A stretch of DNA of 64,000 nt from Microbaculum marinisediminis (GCF_025397915.1 NZ_JALIDZ010000012.1:62001-126000), one strand, 5' to 3'. Positions 42,351-54,584 are shown, counted from the first letter of the stretch. Notes: generated by a model not told the origin, from the sequence alone. Made by a program: numbers and translations.

Positions 42351-43829
42351 TTACGCGAACTCGGCAAGCACCGCGGGCAGCCGTTCGCTCAGATCCTCGG
42401 CGATGAGCCCCGGACCGATTTCAGCGGCCACCGCGCCGTGCAGCCAGACCGCGGCCGCCGCGGCCTCGAAGGCCGGCATCTGCTGCGCGAGCAGCCCCAC
42501 GGCCATTCCCGAGAGAACGTCACCCGAACCGGCGGTGGCGAGCCAGGCCGGCGCGTCGGCATTGATCGCCGCACGTCCATCCGGGGCCGCAACCACCGTA
42601 TCCGCACCTTTGAGGACGATCACCGCGCCGCTCGTTCTGGCCGCCGCCCGGGCTCTTTCGAGGCGGGTCCCCGCCTCCGCCAGATCGGCATCCGTGAACA
42701 GCCTGCGGAATTCCCCCTCGTGCGGCGTCAGCACGACGGCACGGTCGGCGTCCGCCTCGATCGCCTTGAACAGTCGTGCCGGCTCGTCGGCGAAGCAGGT
42801 CAGCGCGTCGGCATCGAGCACGACGGGACGTCTGGCTCCGAGTGTGACCTGCACCCGCTGGCGGGTTTCCTCGTTGACGCCGGCCGCCGGACCGATCAGC
42901 ACCGCGTTGCGGCGCGCGTCCTCGAGCGCGCGCGCCAGCCCCGCCACCCCCTCGGCCTCGGTCAACATCACGGCGGTGAGATGGGCGGCATTCGACGGCA
43001 GCGCCGCGGTCGGACTTGCGACGGTGACCAGTCCGGCACCGATGCGCAGGGCCGCGCGGGCGGACAGGCGTGCCGCGCCGGTGTTCCAGGGCCCACCGCT
43101 GACCACCAGGGCGTGGCCACGATCGTATTTGTGGCTCTGTGGACGCGGGCGCGGCAGGCGATCCCCCCACAATCGCGGCCCGTTCGCGTATGTTTCGGGG
43201 GCGATTTCCTCCAGGACGCCGTCTTCGATGCCGATTTGGGCCAGTTTCAGCTCCCCGCAGAGCTCGCGCCCCGGCAGCAGAAGATGCCCCGGCTTGAGAC
43301 GGAAGAAGGTGACGGTTCGCGTCGCCCGCACCGCAACGCCTCGGATTTCGCCGCTGGTTCCGTCCACCCCCGAGGGCACGTCGACGGCCACGACCGGTAC
43401 CTGCGATCGGTTGATCGCCGCGACCACCGCGGCGACGGGCCCCTCGATCGGCTTGGAGAGCCCGGCGCCGAACAGCGCGTCGACAATGACCCCGGCCTTG
43501 CCGATGCTGTCGGCCGAAAGCGGCTCGACCGCGCCGGTCCAGCGCGCGGCCATTTCGGCCGCATCGCCCGTCAGCCGCGACGGATCGCCCAGCAACGCGA
43601 CGCGCACCCTGCGGCCCGCCGCCGCCAGATGCCGCGCGGCGACGAAACCATCGCCACCATTGTTCCCCGGACCGCACAGAACCAGAACCTCGCGCCCCCG
43701 GTTCAGCGCCAGGGTCGCGGCGGCGACCGCGCAGCCGGCGTTTTCCATCAAAATTTCGCCGGGAACGCCGCCTTCAATCGTCAGGCGGTCGGCCTCCCCC
43801 ATCTGGATGGTCGTCAGCAGTTCGTTCAC
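42351..43829 (-). CDS. nnr: bifunctional NAD(P)HX epimerase/dehydratase
   Basis: A 492-residue repair enzyme that rescues hydrated NADH and NADPH. The N-terminal epimerase domain (about 1-215) has CGPGNNGGDGFVAARHL. The C-terminal dehydratase domain has the nucleotide-binding segments LIGPAAG, VLDADALT, LTPHEGEF and AGSGDVLSGM. The GTG at 43829 has GGAGG six to seven bases upstream, which decides the start. It is divergent from glnB, a common alphaproteobacterial arrangement. Confidence 0.95.
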   Translation of the reverse strand: MNELLTTIQMGEADRLTIEGGVPGEILMENAGCAVAAATLALNRGREVLVLCGPGNNGGDGFVAARHLAAAGRRVRVALLGDPSRLTGDAAEMAARWTGAVEPLSADSIGKAGVIVDALFGAGLSKPIEGPVAAVVAAINRSQVPVVAVDVPSGVDGTSGEIRGVAVRATRTVTFFRLKPGHLLLPGRELCGELKLAQIGIEDGVLEEIAPETYANGPRLWGDRLPRPRPQSHKYDRGHALVVSGGPWNTGAARLSARAALRIGAGLVTVASPTAALPSNAAHLTAVMLTEAEGVAGLARALEDARRNAVLIGPAAGVNEETRQRVQVTLGARRPVVLDADALTCFADEPARLFKAIEADADRAVVLTPHEGEFRRLFTDADLAEAGTRLERARAAARTSGAVIVLKGADTVVAAPDGRAAINADAPAWLATAGSGDVLSGMAVGLLAQQMPAFEAAAAAVWLHGAVAAEIGPGLIAEDLSERLPAVLAEFA

Positions 43830-43909
43830 CCGATACCTCCACGGAGACCCATCGGCTTGACCATTTCTTGTGCGGTTGCCTGTTTTTTCATCCCACATTT
43901 CCGGAGTAG

Positions 43910-44389
<480 letters not shown>

Positions 44390-44508
44390 TCGGAGAAACC
44401 GGCGCCCGACCGGGATCGAACCGCGTTTCGCGACAGTTCAGACCACGAGCACCGGCGCCAAATCCCAACCAGACCCAGGATCCAGCTGGAAATTAAAGAG
44501 GTAGTCAA

Positions 44509-45918
44509 ATGGCTGAAGCTAAGTCCGTTCTCAAGTCGATCAAAGAGAACGACGTCAAGTTCGTCGACCTGCGGTTCACCGATCCGCGGGGCAAGATGCA
44601 GCACGTCACGATGGACATCGCCGTCGTCGATGAGGACATGTTCGCCGAGGGCGTCATGTTCGACGGCTCGTCGATTGCCGGCTGGAAGGCGATCAACGAG
44701 TCCGACATGACGCTGATGCCCGACCCCGAGACGGCGCATCTCGACCCGTTCTTCGCCGCGCCCACGCTCGCCATCATGTGCGATGTCCTGGAGCCGTCGA
44801 CGGGCGAGGCCTATGACCGCGATCCGCGGTCGACCGCCAGGAAGGCCGAGGCCTATCTGAAGCAGACCAAGGTCGGCGACACCTGCTTCGTCGGTCCCGA
44901 GGCCGAGTTCTTCGTGTTCGACGACGTCCGCTTCTCTGTCAGCCCCTACAATACCGGTTTCGCCATCGATTCCTCGGAGCTGCCGTCGAACACCGGCACC
45001 GAGTATGAGGCCGGCAACCTCGGCCACCGTCCGCGCACCAAGGGCGGCTACTTCCCGGTTCCCCCGGTCGACTCCGCCCAGGACATGCGCTCCGAGATGC
45101 TCTCGGTCATGGCCTCCATGGGCGTGTCCGTCGAGAAGCACCACCACGAGGTCGGCGCGGCCCAGCACGAGCTCGGCATGAAGTTCGACACGCTGACCCG
45201 CAACGCCGACAAGATGCAGATCTACAAGTACGTCGTGCATCAGGTCGCCAACGCCTACGGCAAGTCGGCCACCTTCATGCCGAAGCCGATCTTCGGCGAC
45301 AACGGCTCGGGCATGCACGTGCACCAGTCGATCTGGAAGAGCGGCAAGCCGGTCTTTGCCGGCAAGAAGTACGCCGGCCTGTCCGAGCAGTGCCTCTACT
45401 ACATCGGCGGCATCCTGAAGCACGCCAAGGCCATCAACGCCTTCACCAACCCGCTGACCAACTCCTACAAGCGGCTGGTGCCGGGCTACGAGGCGCCGGT
45501 GCTCCTCGCCTACTCGGCGCGGAACCGCTCGGCCAGCTGCCGCATCCCGGTTGCCTCCTCGCCGAAGGCCAAGCGCGTCGAGATCCGCTTCCCCGATCCG
45601 GGCGCGAACCCCTACCTGTGCTTCAGCGCCCTGTTGATGGCCGGTCTCGACGGCATCAAGAACAAGATCGATCCGGGCGACGCGATGGACAAGAACCTCT
45701 ACGACCTGCCGCCGGAGGAACTGAAGGAGATCCCGACGGTGGCGGCCAGCCTGCGCGAAGCGCTCGAGTCGCTCGATGGCGACCGGGACTTCCTGAAGGC
45801 CGGCGGCGTGTTCTCCGACGACCAGATCGACGCGTATATCGAACTGAAGATGGACGAGGTGATGGCATTCGACATGACGCCGCACCCGATCGAGTTCGAC
45901 CTCTACTACAGCGTCTGA
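44509..45918 (+). CDS. glnA: glutamine synthetase type I
   Basis: A dodecameric enzyme making glutamine from glutamate and ammonia. It has 469 residues, the standard GSI length. Motifs seen are [11 protein letters not shown], the ATP-binding region [19 protein letters not shown], and the adenylylation site Tyr398 in NLYDLPPEE, implying control by GlnE. The ribosome site AGAGG precedes the ATG. It lies in one unit with glnB and ends at a strong terminator. Confidence 0.98.
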   Translation: MAEAKSVLKSIKENDVKFVDLRFTDPRGKMQHVTMDIAVVDEDMFAEGVMFDGSSIAGWKAINESDMTLMPDPETAHLDPFFAAPTLAIMCDVLEPSTGEAYDRDPRSTARKAEAYLKQTKVGDTCFVGPEAEFFVFDDVRFSVSPYNTGFAIDSSELPSNTGTEYEAGNLGHRPRTKGGYFPVPPVDSAQDMRSEMLSVMASMGVSVEKHHHEVGAAQHELGMKFDTLTRNADKMQIYKYVVHQVANAYGKSATFMPKPIFGDNGSGMHVHQSIWKSGKPVFAGKKYAGLSEQCLYYIGGILKHAKAINAFTNPLTNSYKRLVPGYEAPVLLAYSARNRSASCRIPVASSPKAKRVEIRFPDPGANPYLCFSALLMAGLDGIKNKIDPGDAMDKNLYDLPPEELKEIPTVAASLREALESLDGDRDFLKAGGVFSDDQIDAYIELKMDEVMAFDMTPHPIEFDLYYSV

Positions 45919-45950
45919 CGACCGTCCGCGAGGCGACACGACAAACGCGA

Positions 45951-45975
45951 CGGGGCGGCCTTGCCGCCCCGTTTT
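45951..45975 (+). terminator. intrinsic terminator of glnA
   Basis: Arms CGGGGCGGC (45951-45959) and GCCGCCCCG (45963-45971), three-base loop, followed by TTTT. It starts 33 bases after the glnA stop. Confidence 0.9.
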
Positions 45976-46050
45976 GCATTTGCGCACCCGATAAGATTGG
46001 GCGCCGGAAAAAAGCGCGAAAAGGCGCGGATATCGTCACTGGACTGTCAA

Positions 46051-46127
46051 ACGAACCGGCTAGGGTTCCCGTGGGATTGCTGCAACGGCGGTCTTGGCGC
46101 CCGGGATCTCCTCCCCGAGTCCCGCAG
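46051..46127 (+). ncRNA. possible degenerate ykkC-like (guanidine-I) element
   Basis: CTAGGGTTCC (46060-46069) and GGCGGTCTTGG (46087-46097) resemble the 5' half of the ykkC riboswitch as I recall it, and GCCCGGGA (46099-46106) resembles its 3' segment. The middle part with the ligand-binding core (TCCGAGAG and GATAAAAG) is missing. It is followed by a terminator at 46220 but no guanidine-related gene. It is either a decayed remnant or a chance resemblance. Confidence 0.25.
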
Positions 46128-46219
46128 ACTTCATCAGCCCAGGCTTGCACCGCCCCCGCCCCGCAAGCCGATCGCGCCGCCGCCCGAGCGCCGTCCCGCG
46201 TATAGTGTTTTTTTTCAAC

Positions 46220-46251
46220 AGGGCCGCCCCGCCAGGGGGGGCCCTTTTTTT
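46220..46251 (+). terminator. strong hairpin with T-run in the glnA-parE gap
   Basis: Outer arms AGGGCC (46220-46225) and GGCCCT (46240-46245), inner CCCC/GGGG around GCCA, followed by six T. A run of T also precedes it (46208-46215). It lies 245 bases beyond the glnA terminator, so it implies a separate short transcript from 45976-46219. Confidence 0.75.
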
Positions 46252-46282
46252 GCGGTCCCACGGGCCGCCCGCCCGCTGGCGC

Positions 46283-46367
46283 GAGACGGTCCCCGGGGCG
46301 CAGGACGGTCTTGGGGGCGCGAGACGGTCCCAGGGGTACGAGACGGTCCCCGGGGGCACGAGACGGT
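46283..46367. repeat. five 19-bp tandem repeats ending at a promoter
   Basis: GACGGT recurs at 46285, 46304, 46323, 46342 and 46362, i.e. periods of 19, 19, 19 and 20. The unit is about GAGACGGTCCCNGGGGNNC. Units 1, 3 and 4 are closest to it; unit 2 is altered (AGGACGGTCTT) and unit 5 keeps only GAGACGGT, where it runs into a TTGACA -35 box. The period is not a multiple of three and no frame across it looks coding. Confidence 0.92.
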
Positions 46368-46368
46368 A

Positions 46369-46397
46369 TTGACAGGCGCAACGGCGAGGCGCAGACT
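46369..46397 (+). promoter_or_regulatory. promoter directly after the tandem repeats
   Basis: A perfect TTGACA (46369-46374) is followed, 17 bases later, by CAGACT (46392-46397), a weak -10. The last repeat unit touches the -35 box, so proteins bound to the repeats would affect RNA polymerase directly. Transcription would start about 25 bases before the short ORF at 46429. Confidence 0.5.
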
Positions 46398-46428
46398 TTG
46401 TCCAAATCCGGAAAGGAGGTCTAAGACA

Positions 46429-46470
46429 ATGTGTCCGCCGACCCGACTTTCGCCGTTTCTGCCGCAATAG
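46429..46470 (+). CDS. possible 13-residue leader peptide
   Basis: ATG at 46429 stands nine to ten bases after AAAGGAGG, the best ribosome site in the region, and the frame stops at TAG (46468) after MCPPTRLSPFLPQ. The peptide contains four prolines, including a PP pair that slows ribosomes. Its stop codon lies in the loop of an inverted repeat (46453-46484). This is the layout of a translated leader that controls downstream folding. A longer frame upstream crosses the terminator and repeats and is not credible. Whether the peptide is made is not known. Confidence 0.4.
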   Translation: MCPPTRLSPFLPQ

Positions 46471-46484
46471 ACGGACAGAAACGG
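46453..46484 (+). promoter_or_regulatory. hairpin over the leader stop codon
   Basis: Arms CCGTTTCTG (46453-46461) and CAGAAACGG (46476-46484), a perfect nine-pair stem with a 14-base loop that contains the TAG of the short ORF. A ribosome stalled in the leader would block the stem, so an attenuation-like role is possible. No T-run follows. Confidence 0.45.
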
Positions 46485-46935
46485 CCTTCCCCAAACACAA
46501 TCTAATCTATGCTTTGAGCGCCGGAATGGTTCCGACGATCATGCGGATGCATGAATCTGGGCGGACATCCAGCGCGATCATACGGATCTCCAAAAGAGAC
46601 CGAATATGGGCGTCTTGCGTCTGCCCCATGAGAGACGAAGCGCACCAGCGATGGCTCCGCAGCCGACGGCGCGGGGCCATTGTCTTTCAGGATGACGCTG
46701 TCTTCGGGGGCATCGTCTTCAGCCACCCGTTTTCTTCAACCCCCGGTTTTCCTCAGGGATCGCTTTCTACAAGGGGCCGGCTCCCTTCAGGAATCGCGTC
46801 TTCTGAGGCCGAGGCCTTTCGCAGCCCCGCGCCCTTCCCCGCCCTACGACGTGGACGCCCCGTCGGGCGGCGGACAATCCACGATGTTTGCTCTAGGGTC
46901 CTCAGGCTCCGAATCGACGACATAGGCGGCATCCG
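46485..46935. other. 451-bp untranslated stretch before the membrane protein gene
   Basis: No credible gene: frames of 74-145 codons on both strands lack ribosome sites and look like chance. If the promoter at 46369 is real, this could be a long 5' leader for the gene at 46936. Confidence 0.5.
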
Positions 46936-47328
46936 ATGCTCCGTGGCCTGAACTGGATCCTTCTCGTTGCCGGGCTGGCGCTGGTCGCGATCTCGATCAT
47001 CAGCGAGACGGATACCGGCATCGGCGTCTTCCTGATCCCGGCCGTCGGCTTCTTTGTCGCGTTTGCGTACGTGCCCTATGTCGCCTTCGGCGTTCTCAAC
47101 AAACGGCTCACCCGGACCGTCCCGCTGGCGATCTGCACGGTCGGACTGCTGGGCCTGTCTGCCTTCTGGGTCTGGGGCTTCGGCGGCGCCTTCTGGTGGA
47201 ACAAGAATCCCGACGCGCAGGATGCCCTGATCCTCGTCGTCCTTCCCGCCTACATGATCGCGGCGACAGGGGCCCTCGCCCTTGGCGCCTGGGGACTGGA
47301 ACGCTATCTGACGTCGCGACGCTCTTGA
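46936..47328 (+). CDS. small membrane protein with four helices, unknown
   Basis: A 130-residue protein with four hydrophobic segments (about 6-22, 28-52, 64-85 and 98-122) and a basic C-terminus (ERYLTSRRS). It contains a Trp/Gly-rich loop (WVWGFGGAFWWNKN). I do not recognise the family. It lies alone between the repeat/leader region and parE, on the same strand as parE, and is the nearest candidate target of the upstream promoter. The start is an ATG at 46936 without a strong ribosome site. Confidence 0.72.
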   Translation: MLRGLNWILLVAGLALVAISIISETDTGIGVFLIPAVGFFVAFAYVPYVAFGVLNKRLTRTVPLAICTVGLLGLSAFWVWGFGGAFWWNKNPDAQDALILVVLPAYMIAATGALALGAWGLERYLTSRRS

Positions 47329-47446
47329 GCCGCACGTGAACGCGGTCGATTCGGCGCCGGCGAAATGGCACAATCGCATGTGATTCGCCGACCGCTTCGT
47401 CGATTGCGGCAAATCCCAGGCCGAAACCGCTTTCTATAAACGGACC

Positions 47447-49510
<2,064 letters not shown>

Positions 49511-49563
49511 CGCCCATCAGTCTGGCGCCCGTCAATCTGACGTCCATCAGGCGGCGTACCGGC

Positions 49564-50259
49564 TCACAGGCCCAGGAATTCCTCCAGCACGGTATTCACC
49601 GCCTCGGGCTTCTCGAGCGTGGTCAAATGGCCACTGCCTTCGATCATTTCCAATCGCGCACCGGGAATGCCCGCGGCGATTTCCTCGGACAGTTCCAGCG
49701 GCGTCAGCCGGTCCCGATCACCGCACACCACGAGGGTCGGACAACGGACGTCGCCGAGGTCGGGGCGTGCGTCCTTACGGCCGATGATCGCCGTCTGCTG
49801 GCGAACGAAGGCGTCGACGCCGGTGTCGTCCGCCATCTGCCGGATCGTCGCGACGAGAGCGGCATCGCCGAGACGGCTGTCGTCGACGAACAAGGGCAGC
49901 AGCTGGTCTATCACCGGCCCAAGGCCGTCCGCCCGCGCCTGCGCCATCAGCGCCTCGCGAAACGCCGTCTGCTCGGGCCGGTCCGGACGCGCCGTGGTGT
50001 CCATCAGCACCAGCTTGGTCATGCGCTCGGGCGCGTGCTCCGCCATCTCCAGCGCGATGTAGCCGCCCATCGACAGGCCGACCAGCACGAACCGCTCGGG
50101 CGCGACGTCGAGGATCGAGTCGACGATCGCCTTCATGCCGTCATGGCGCGTGTGATCGGCGACGGTGCACTGCACCCTGCCCTCGAACGCGGCGAGTTGC
50201 GGGCCAAACAGCGCCTTCGTGCAGAGCAGGCCGGGCACGAACACGATCGGATCGCACAT
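49564..50259 (-). CDS. alpha/beta hydrolase
   Basis: A 231-residue alpha/beta hydrolase with nucleophile elbow GLSMGG near residue 78, an acid in CGDRDRLTP and the catalytic His in GSGHLTTLEKP. The shape resembles 3-oxoadipate enol-lactone hydrolase-like and esterase-like proteins, but the substrate cannot be assigned. The ATG at 50259 has GGGAGA upstream. It is divergent from the next secreted protein gene and convergent with parE. Confidence 0.87.
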   Translation of the reverse strand: MCDPIVFVPGLLCTKALFGPQLAAFEGRVQCTVADHTRHDGMKAIVDSILDVAPERFVLVGLSMGGYIALEMAEHAPERMTKLVLMDTTARPDRPEQTAFREALMAQARADGLGPVIDQLLPLFVDDSRLGDAALVATIRQMADDTGVDAFVRQQTAIIGRKDARPDLGDVRCPTLVVCGDRDRLTPLELSEEIAAGIPGARLEMIEGSGHLTTLEKPEAVNTVLEEFLGL

Positions 50260-50387
50260 CAGGACGTCTCCCCTCGCTGCGGCCCCGGCTGCTGCCGTCA
50301 CTGGGGCCGTCGTTTCGGCCGTGGCACCAGCCCTTTGAATCGGGCATGAACCGGTCGCCGATATTAACGACCGGGACCCGATAGCAC

Positions 50388-50825
50388 ATGCGCGCACCGA
50401 TATCCGCCCTCCTTCTCGCCTTCCTGCTTCTTGTCCCCGGCGCCCGGGCCGACACGGTCGCCAACGGCATCGCCGCCATGCCGGCCGAGGTCATAACCCT
50501 GCGCACGGGCGGCGAATGGCGCGGCGGCGCCGGAGGCGGCTACTACCGGTTCGTGCTCGCGCGCTCCCCGGTCCGGCCCTCCGCGGCGCGCCTCTTCGTC
50601 CAGTGGATCGAGCGCCGCGGCGCCAGCGAGGGGATCGTGTCGAGCGTGGAGGTCGCCGAGATCGCCCGCACGCCGACGCGGATCACCGATCTGCGGCTCG
50701 AGACCGTTTCGGAGGGAACCAATGCCTTCGTCGACGTGATCGACCTGGCGACGGGTGCCCCTGATGAATTCATGCTGATGCTCGGCGGCCCCGGGGCCTA
50801 CCAGCTGACAACGCTCAGCAACTGA
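50388..50825 (+). CDS. secreted protein, unknown
   Basis: A 145-residue protein with a clear signal peptide (ALLLAFLLLVPGARA, cleaved after residue 21). The mature part has no cysteine and contains a Gly-rich segment (RGGAGGGYYRFV) and predicted beta strands. I do not recognise the family. It stands 128 bases from the divergent hydrolase and 151 bases before the SH3 protein on the same strand. A periplasmic location is inferred. Confidence 0.72.
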   Translation: MRAPISALLLAFLLLVPGARADTVANGIAAMPAEVITLRTGGEWRGGAGGGYYRFVLARSPVRPSAARLFVQWIERRGASEGIVSSVEVAEIARTPTRITDLRLETVSEGTNAFVDVIDLATGAPDEFMLMLGGPGAYQLTTLSN

Positions 50826-50899
50826 GCGTGGTCCGGCGAGGGTCGTGGCACGCGATCGGGCGCGCCCGCTCGCTGGACAGCGCCAACACCTGCCGGATC

Positions 50900-50914
50900 G
50901 GCGCGAGACGGTCC
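50900..50914. repeat. isolated copy of the 19-bp repeat core
   Basis: GGCGCGAGACGGTCC here is identical for 15 bases to 46278-46292, the start of the first tandem repeat. It lies 62 bases before the SH3 protein start, just before TTGGAA (50918), a possible -35. The parallel placement suggests a shared regulator site. Confidence 0.5.
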
Positions 50915-50976
50915 TCTTTGGAATGGGCCGCCGATTCGGTACCGTGGCGTATCCGTCCCGACCAAGGAGACGTCTC

Positions 50977-51339
50977 ATGCGCAAGATCCTCTTTTCCCTC
51001 GCCTTCGCGCTCGCGACGATCGTCACGGCTGGCGTGGCCGCCGCGGCCTATGTCACGGCGGATCTGAACATGCGCAGAGGTCCGAGCACGGGCTACGCGC
51101 GGATCGCCGTCATTCCCGCCGGCCATCAGGTCAGCATCCTGAACTGCGGCAGCGGCTGGTGCCGGGTGAACTATCGCGGCATCGTCGGGTGGGTGTCCGG
51201 CCGCTATCTCGCCGACGGCGGCGGCTACGGCCGGGCCGCCCCTCCGCCGCCGGTCTACTATCCGCCGCGGGCCTATCCCTATCCCCGCCATCACTATCCG
51301 CATCGATGGTGGCACCCGAGGCCCTGGCGCCCGTACTGA
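50977..51339 (+). CDS. secreted bacterial SH3-domain protein with Pro/His/Tyr-rich tail
   Basis: A 120-residue protein with a signal peptide (about 1-23) and one bacterial SH3 domain (about 25-80; VTADLNMRRGPSTGYARIAVIPAG, WCRVNYRGIVGWVSGRYL). A low-complexity tail rich in Pro, Tyr, His and Trp follows (PPPPVYYPPRAYPYP). SH3b domains often bind peptidoglycan. The ATG at 50977 has AAGGAGA upstream and is the natural start of the signal peptide. The tail could bind metal or wall polymers; that is inference. Confidence 0.85.
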   Translation: MRKILFSLAFALATIVTAGVAAAAYVTADLNMRRGPSTGYARIAVIPAGHQVSILNCGSGWCRVNYRGIVGWVSGRYLADGGGYGRAAPPPPVYYPPRAYPYPRHHYPHRWWHPRPWRPY

Positions 51340-51377
51340 GTATCGTGAGCGGCCGGCGGGGAGCTCCCTCGGGCGGC

Positions 51378-51403
51378 ATGACGGCTGCTTCAGCCGCCGT
51401 CAT
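51378..51403 (+). terminator. hairpin after the SH3 protein gene
   Basis: Arms ATGACGGC (51378-51385) and GCCGTCAT (51396-51403), ten-base loop that can itself pair (GGCTG/CAGCC). There is no T-run. It starts 39 bases after the stop codon. Confidence 0.5.
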
Positions 51404-51497
51404 ACCGCTCCGGAACCACCGCCAAAAGTAACCATTGCTAACCCAAAAATGACAAACAGCGCGGAAGCACCGTTGACACGGCGCGCCTACCGATTAT

Positions 51498-51521
51498 GTT
51501 CCGCGAAAATCCAAGCGGAAC
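51498..51521 (+). promoter_or_regulatory. hairpin in the leader of the RNA helicase gene
   Basis: Arms GTTCCGC (51498-51504) and GCGGAAC (51515-51521) around a ten-base A-rich loop, 62 bases before the helicase ATG. DEAD-box genes are often controlled by their own leader, but nothing proves it here. Confidence 0.35.
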
Positions 51522-51583
51522 AAGCATCCTTGAAATCTCTGTGTTTGCGACAATCCCGCCACACGGATCACAGTGGCCGGTAG

Positions 51584-52972
<1,389 letters not shown>

Positions 52973-53098
52973 ATCAGACTTATCAAATAGTTTTCATAAT
53001 CCGTCGGATGCCCCCGCGATTTCCGCCGACTTAACCCAGCGTTAAGACAGCGGAAAATACTGTGACTGCGCTCCTTACGCAGCGGAGCACGCGGAGGA

Positions 53099-54187
53099 AT
53101 GTCGCGTTTCGGGGGACCATCGCCAGTGACACGAACGGACGAATTCGATCGCTCGATTACCTATGGCGAGGCGGCCCTCACCTATCTCAAAGGCAACCGC
53201 ACGCCGGCCTACCCCCGCAACTACGAGCTTTGGTATATCTACGCGGCCGGGTTCAATCGCGAACTCAACAAGGCCGTCAATGACGCGTTGAAGCGGCTCG
53301 GCCATCTCCCGGAAGATCTGACGGAACGCTTCTACGACGAATTCCTGTCACCGGTCCGCCTGAGCGACCGTGTCGGCGAAGTCAGTGCGCGGGTTTCCAA
53401 GGAGCTCGACGAGATCGTCGAAATGCTGGAGGCCTCCAGCGAAACCTGCCACCAGTACGGCCAGTCGCTGCGCACCGCCGCGAGCGGTCTCGGCAGCACC
53501 GAGAACAAGCAGCAGACCCGCTCGATCATCGAAAAGATCCTGCGCGCCACCACGGAAATGGAAGCGCGCAACACCTCGCTCGAATCCCAGCTCAAGGATT
53601 CGAAGGGCCAGATCACCGACCTTCAGGAAAGCCTCGAGGCGATCCGCTACGAATCGCTGACCGACCAGTTGACAGGGCTCGCCAACCGGAAGCATTTCGA
53701 CCAGAGCCTGGAGCGCGCCGTCGATATCGCGATGCGGCGCGGCGAACCGGTGTCGCTGGCGATGTGCGACATCGACCACTTCAAGCAGTTCAACGACACA
53801 TTCGGCCACCAGACCGGCGATCAGGTTCTGCGTCTCGTCGGCGCCGCGATCAGGAGCGCGGTGAAGGGGCGGGACATCGCCTCGCGCTACGGTGGCGAGG
53901 AGTTCGCCGTCATTCTGCCGAGCACGGCCCTGGATGCCGCGGTCTATGTCGGCGAGGACATCCGCACCGCCGTCATGGCCAAGGAGCTCATCAAGCGCTC
54001 GACGGGGGAAAGCCTCGGACGCATCACGATGTCGGTCGGCATAGCGACGCTGCGCCACAACGACACCCGCGACAGCCTGGTCGAGCGCGCGGACATGGCG
54101 CTGTACGCGTCGAAGCGCAACGGCCGCAACCGCGTCACCTCCGAATCGGACCTTTCGGACGAGCCCCACAAGTCGGCCGTCGCCTGA
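53099..54187 (+). CDS. diguanylate cyclase (GGDEF domain)
   Basis: A 362-residue cytoplasmic protein with an N-terminal helical region, a coiled coil (about 140-185) and a GGDEF domain (about 192-350). The active-site motif is GGEEF (265-269) with DIDHFKQFNDTFGH upstream, so it should make cyclic di-GMP. The product-inhibition site RxxD is replaced by KGRD (256-259), with Lys where Arg is expected. There is no membrane segment or recognised sensor. The ATG at 53099 has a ribosome site almost touching it; a GTG at 53126 is an alternative start. Confidence 0.92.
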   Translation: MSRFGGPSPVTRTDEFDRSITYGEAALTYLKGNRTPAYPRNYELWYIYAAGFNRELNKAVNDALKRLGHLPEDLTERFYDEFLSPVRLSDRVGEVSARVSKELDEIVEMLEASSETCHQYGQSLRTAASGLGSTENKQQTRSIIEKILRATTEMEARNTSLESQLKDSKGQITDLQESLEAIRYESLTDQLTGLANRKHFDQSLERAVDIAMRRGEPVSLAMCDIDHFKQFNDTFGHQTGDQVLRLVGAAIRSAVKGRDIASRYGGEEFAVILPSTALDAAVYVGEDIRTAVMAKELIKRSTGESLGRITMSVGIATLRHNDTRDSLVERADMALYASKRNGRNRVTSESDLSDEPHKSAVA

Positions 54188-54191
54188 GACC

Positions 54192-54554
54192 TCACACGGC
54201 CTTCTTCGACCGCTTCTTCTTGGGTTTCCTGGCCTGCGCGGCGGCCTGATAGGCGCGCCGCGCCCACGCCGCGAGGTCATCCGGCTCGTCGATCAGCCGT
54301 TCCGGCAGCCGCCAATACGGCATCTCGACGGTTTTCGACGTGCTCGAATAGACGAACGGCGTGCTGCCTTCCGCGGCCATGTCGGCCGCCAGCGCCGCGT
54401 CGGTGCGCAGGAATATCGTACCGTCCGCGATAAGGCCGATCATGACGTCGTCGTGGAAGATACCGGTGCCACCGAACATGCCCCGCAGCCGCACGGGCCC
54501 GAACCCGGCGAACAGCTCGGTGACGAAGTCGCTATATTCGGACGTGATCGCCAT
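54192..54554 (-). CDS. TfoX N-terminal-domain protein
   Basis: A 120-residue protein of the TfoX/Sxy N-terminal family, with LRGMFGGTGIFHDDVMIGLI and the YWRLPERL segment. It has a Lys-rich C-terminus (KPKKKRSKK). In gammaproteobacteria the longer Sxy/TfoX activates competence genes; the stand-alone N-terminal domain in alphaproteobacteria has no settled function. It is convergent with the cyclase gene, with four bases between the stops. Confidence 0.85.
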   Translation of the reverse strand: MAITSEYSDFVTELFAGFGPVRLRGMFGGTGIFHDDVMIGLIADGTIFLRTDAALAADMAAEGSTPFVYSSTSKTVEMPYWRLPERLIDEPDDLAAWARRAYQAAAQARKPKKKRSKKAV

Positions 54555-54584
54555 CGCCCACCACGTCGGCGCGGCCCAGACGCC

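Noticed and set aside
46283-46367. CRISPR-like array
   Set aside because: Units are 19 bases and contiguous with no unique spacers, and there are no cas genes.
45961-46470. 169-codon frame across the glnA-parE gap
   Set aside because: It would run through the glnA terminator, a second terminator and the tandem repeats. Only its last 13 codons follow a ribosome site.
46514-46951. 145-codon frame before the membrane protein gene
   Set aside because: TTG start without ribosome site, no recognisable sequence, and overlap with the better-supported gene at 46936.
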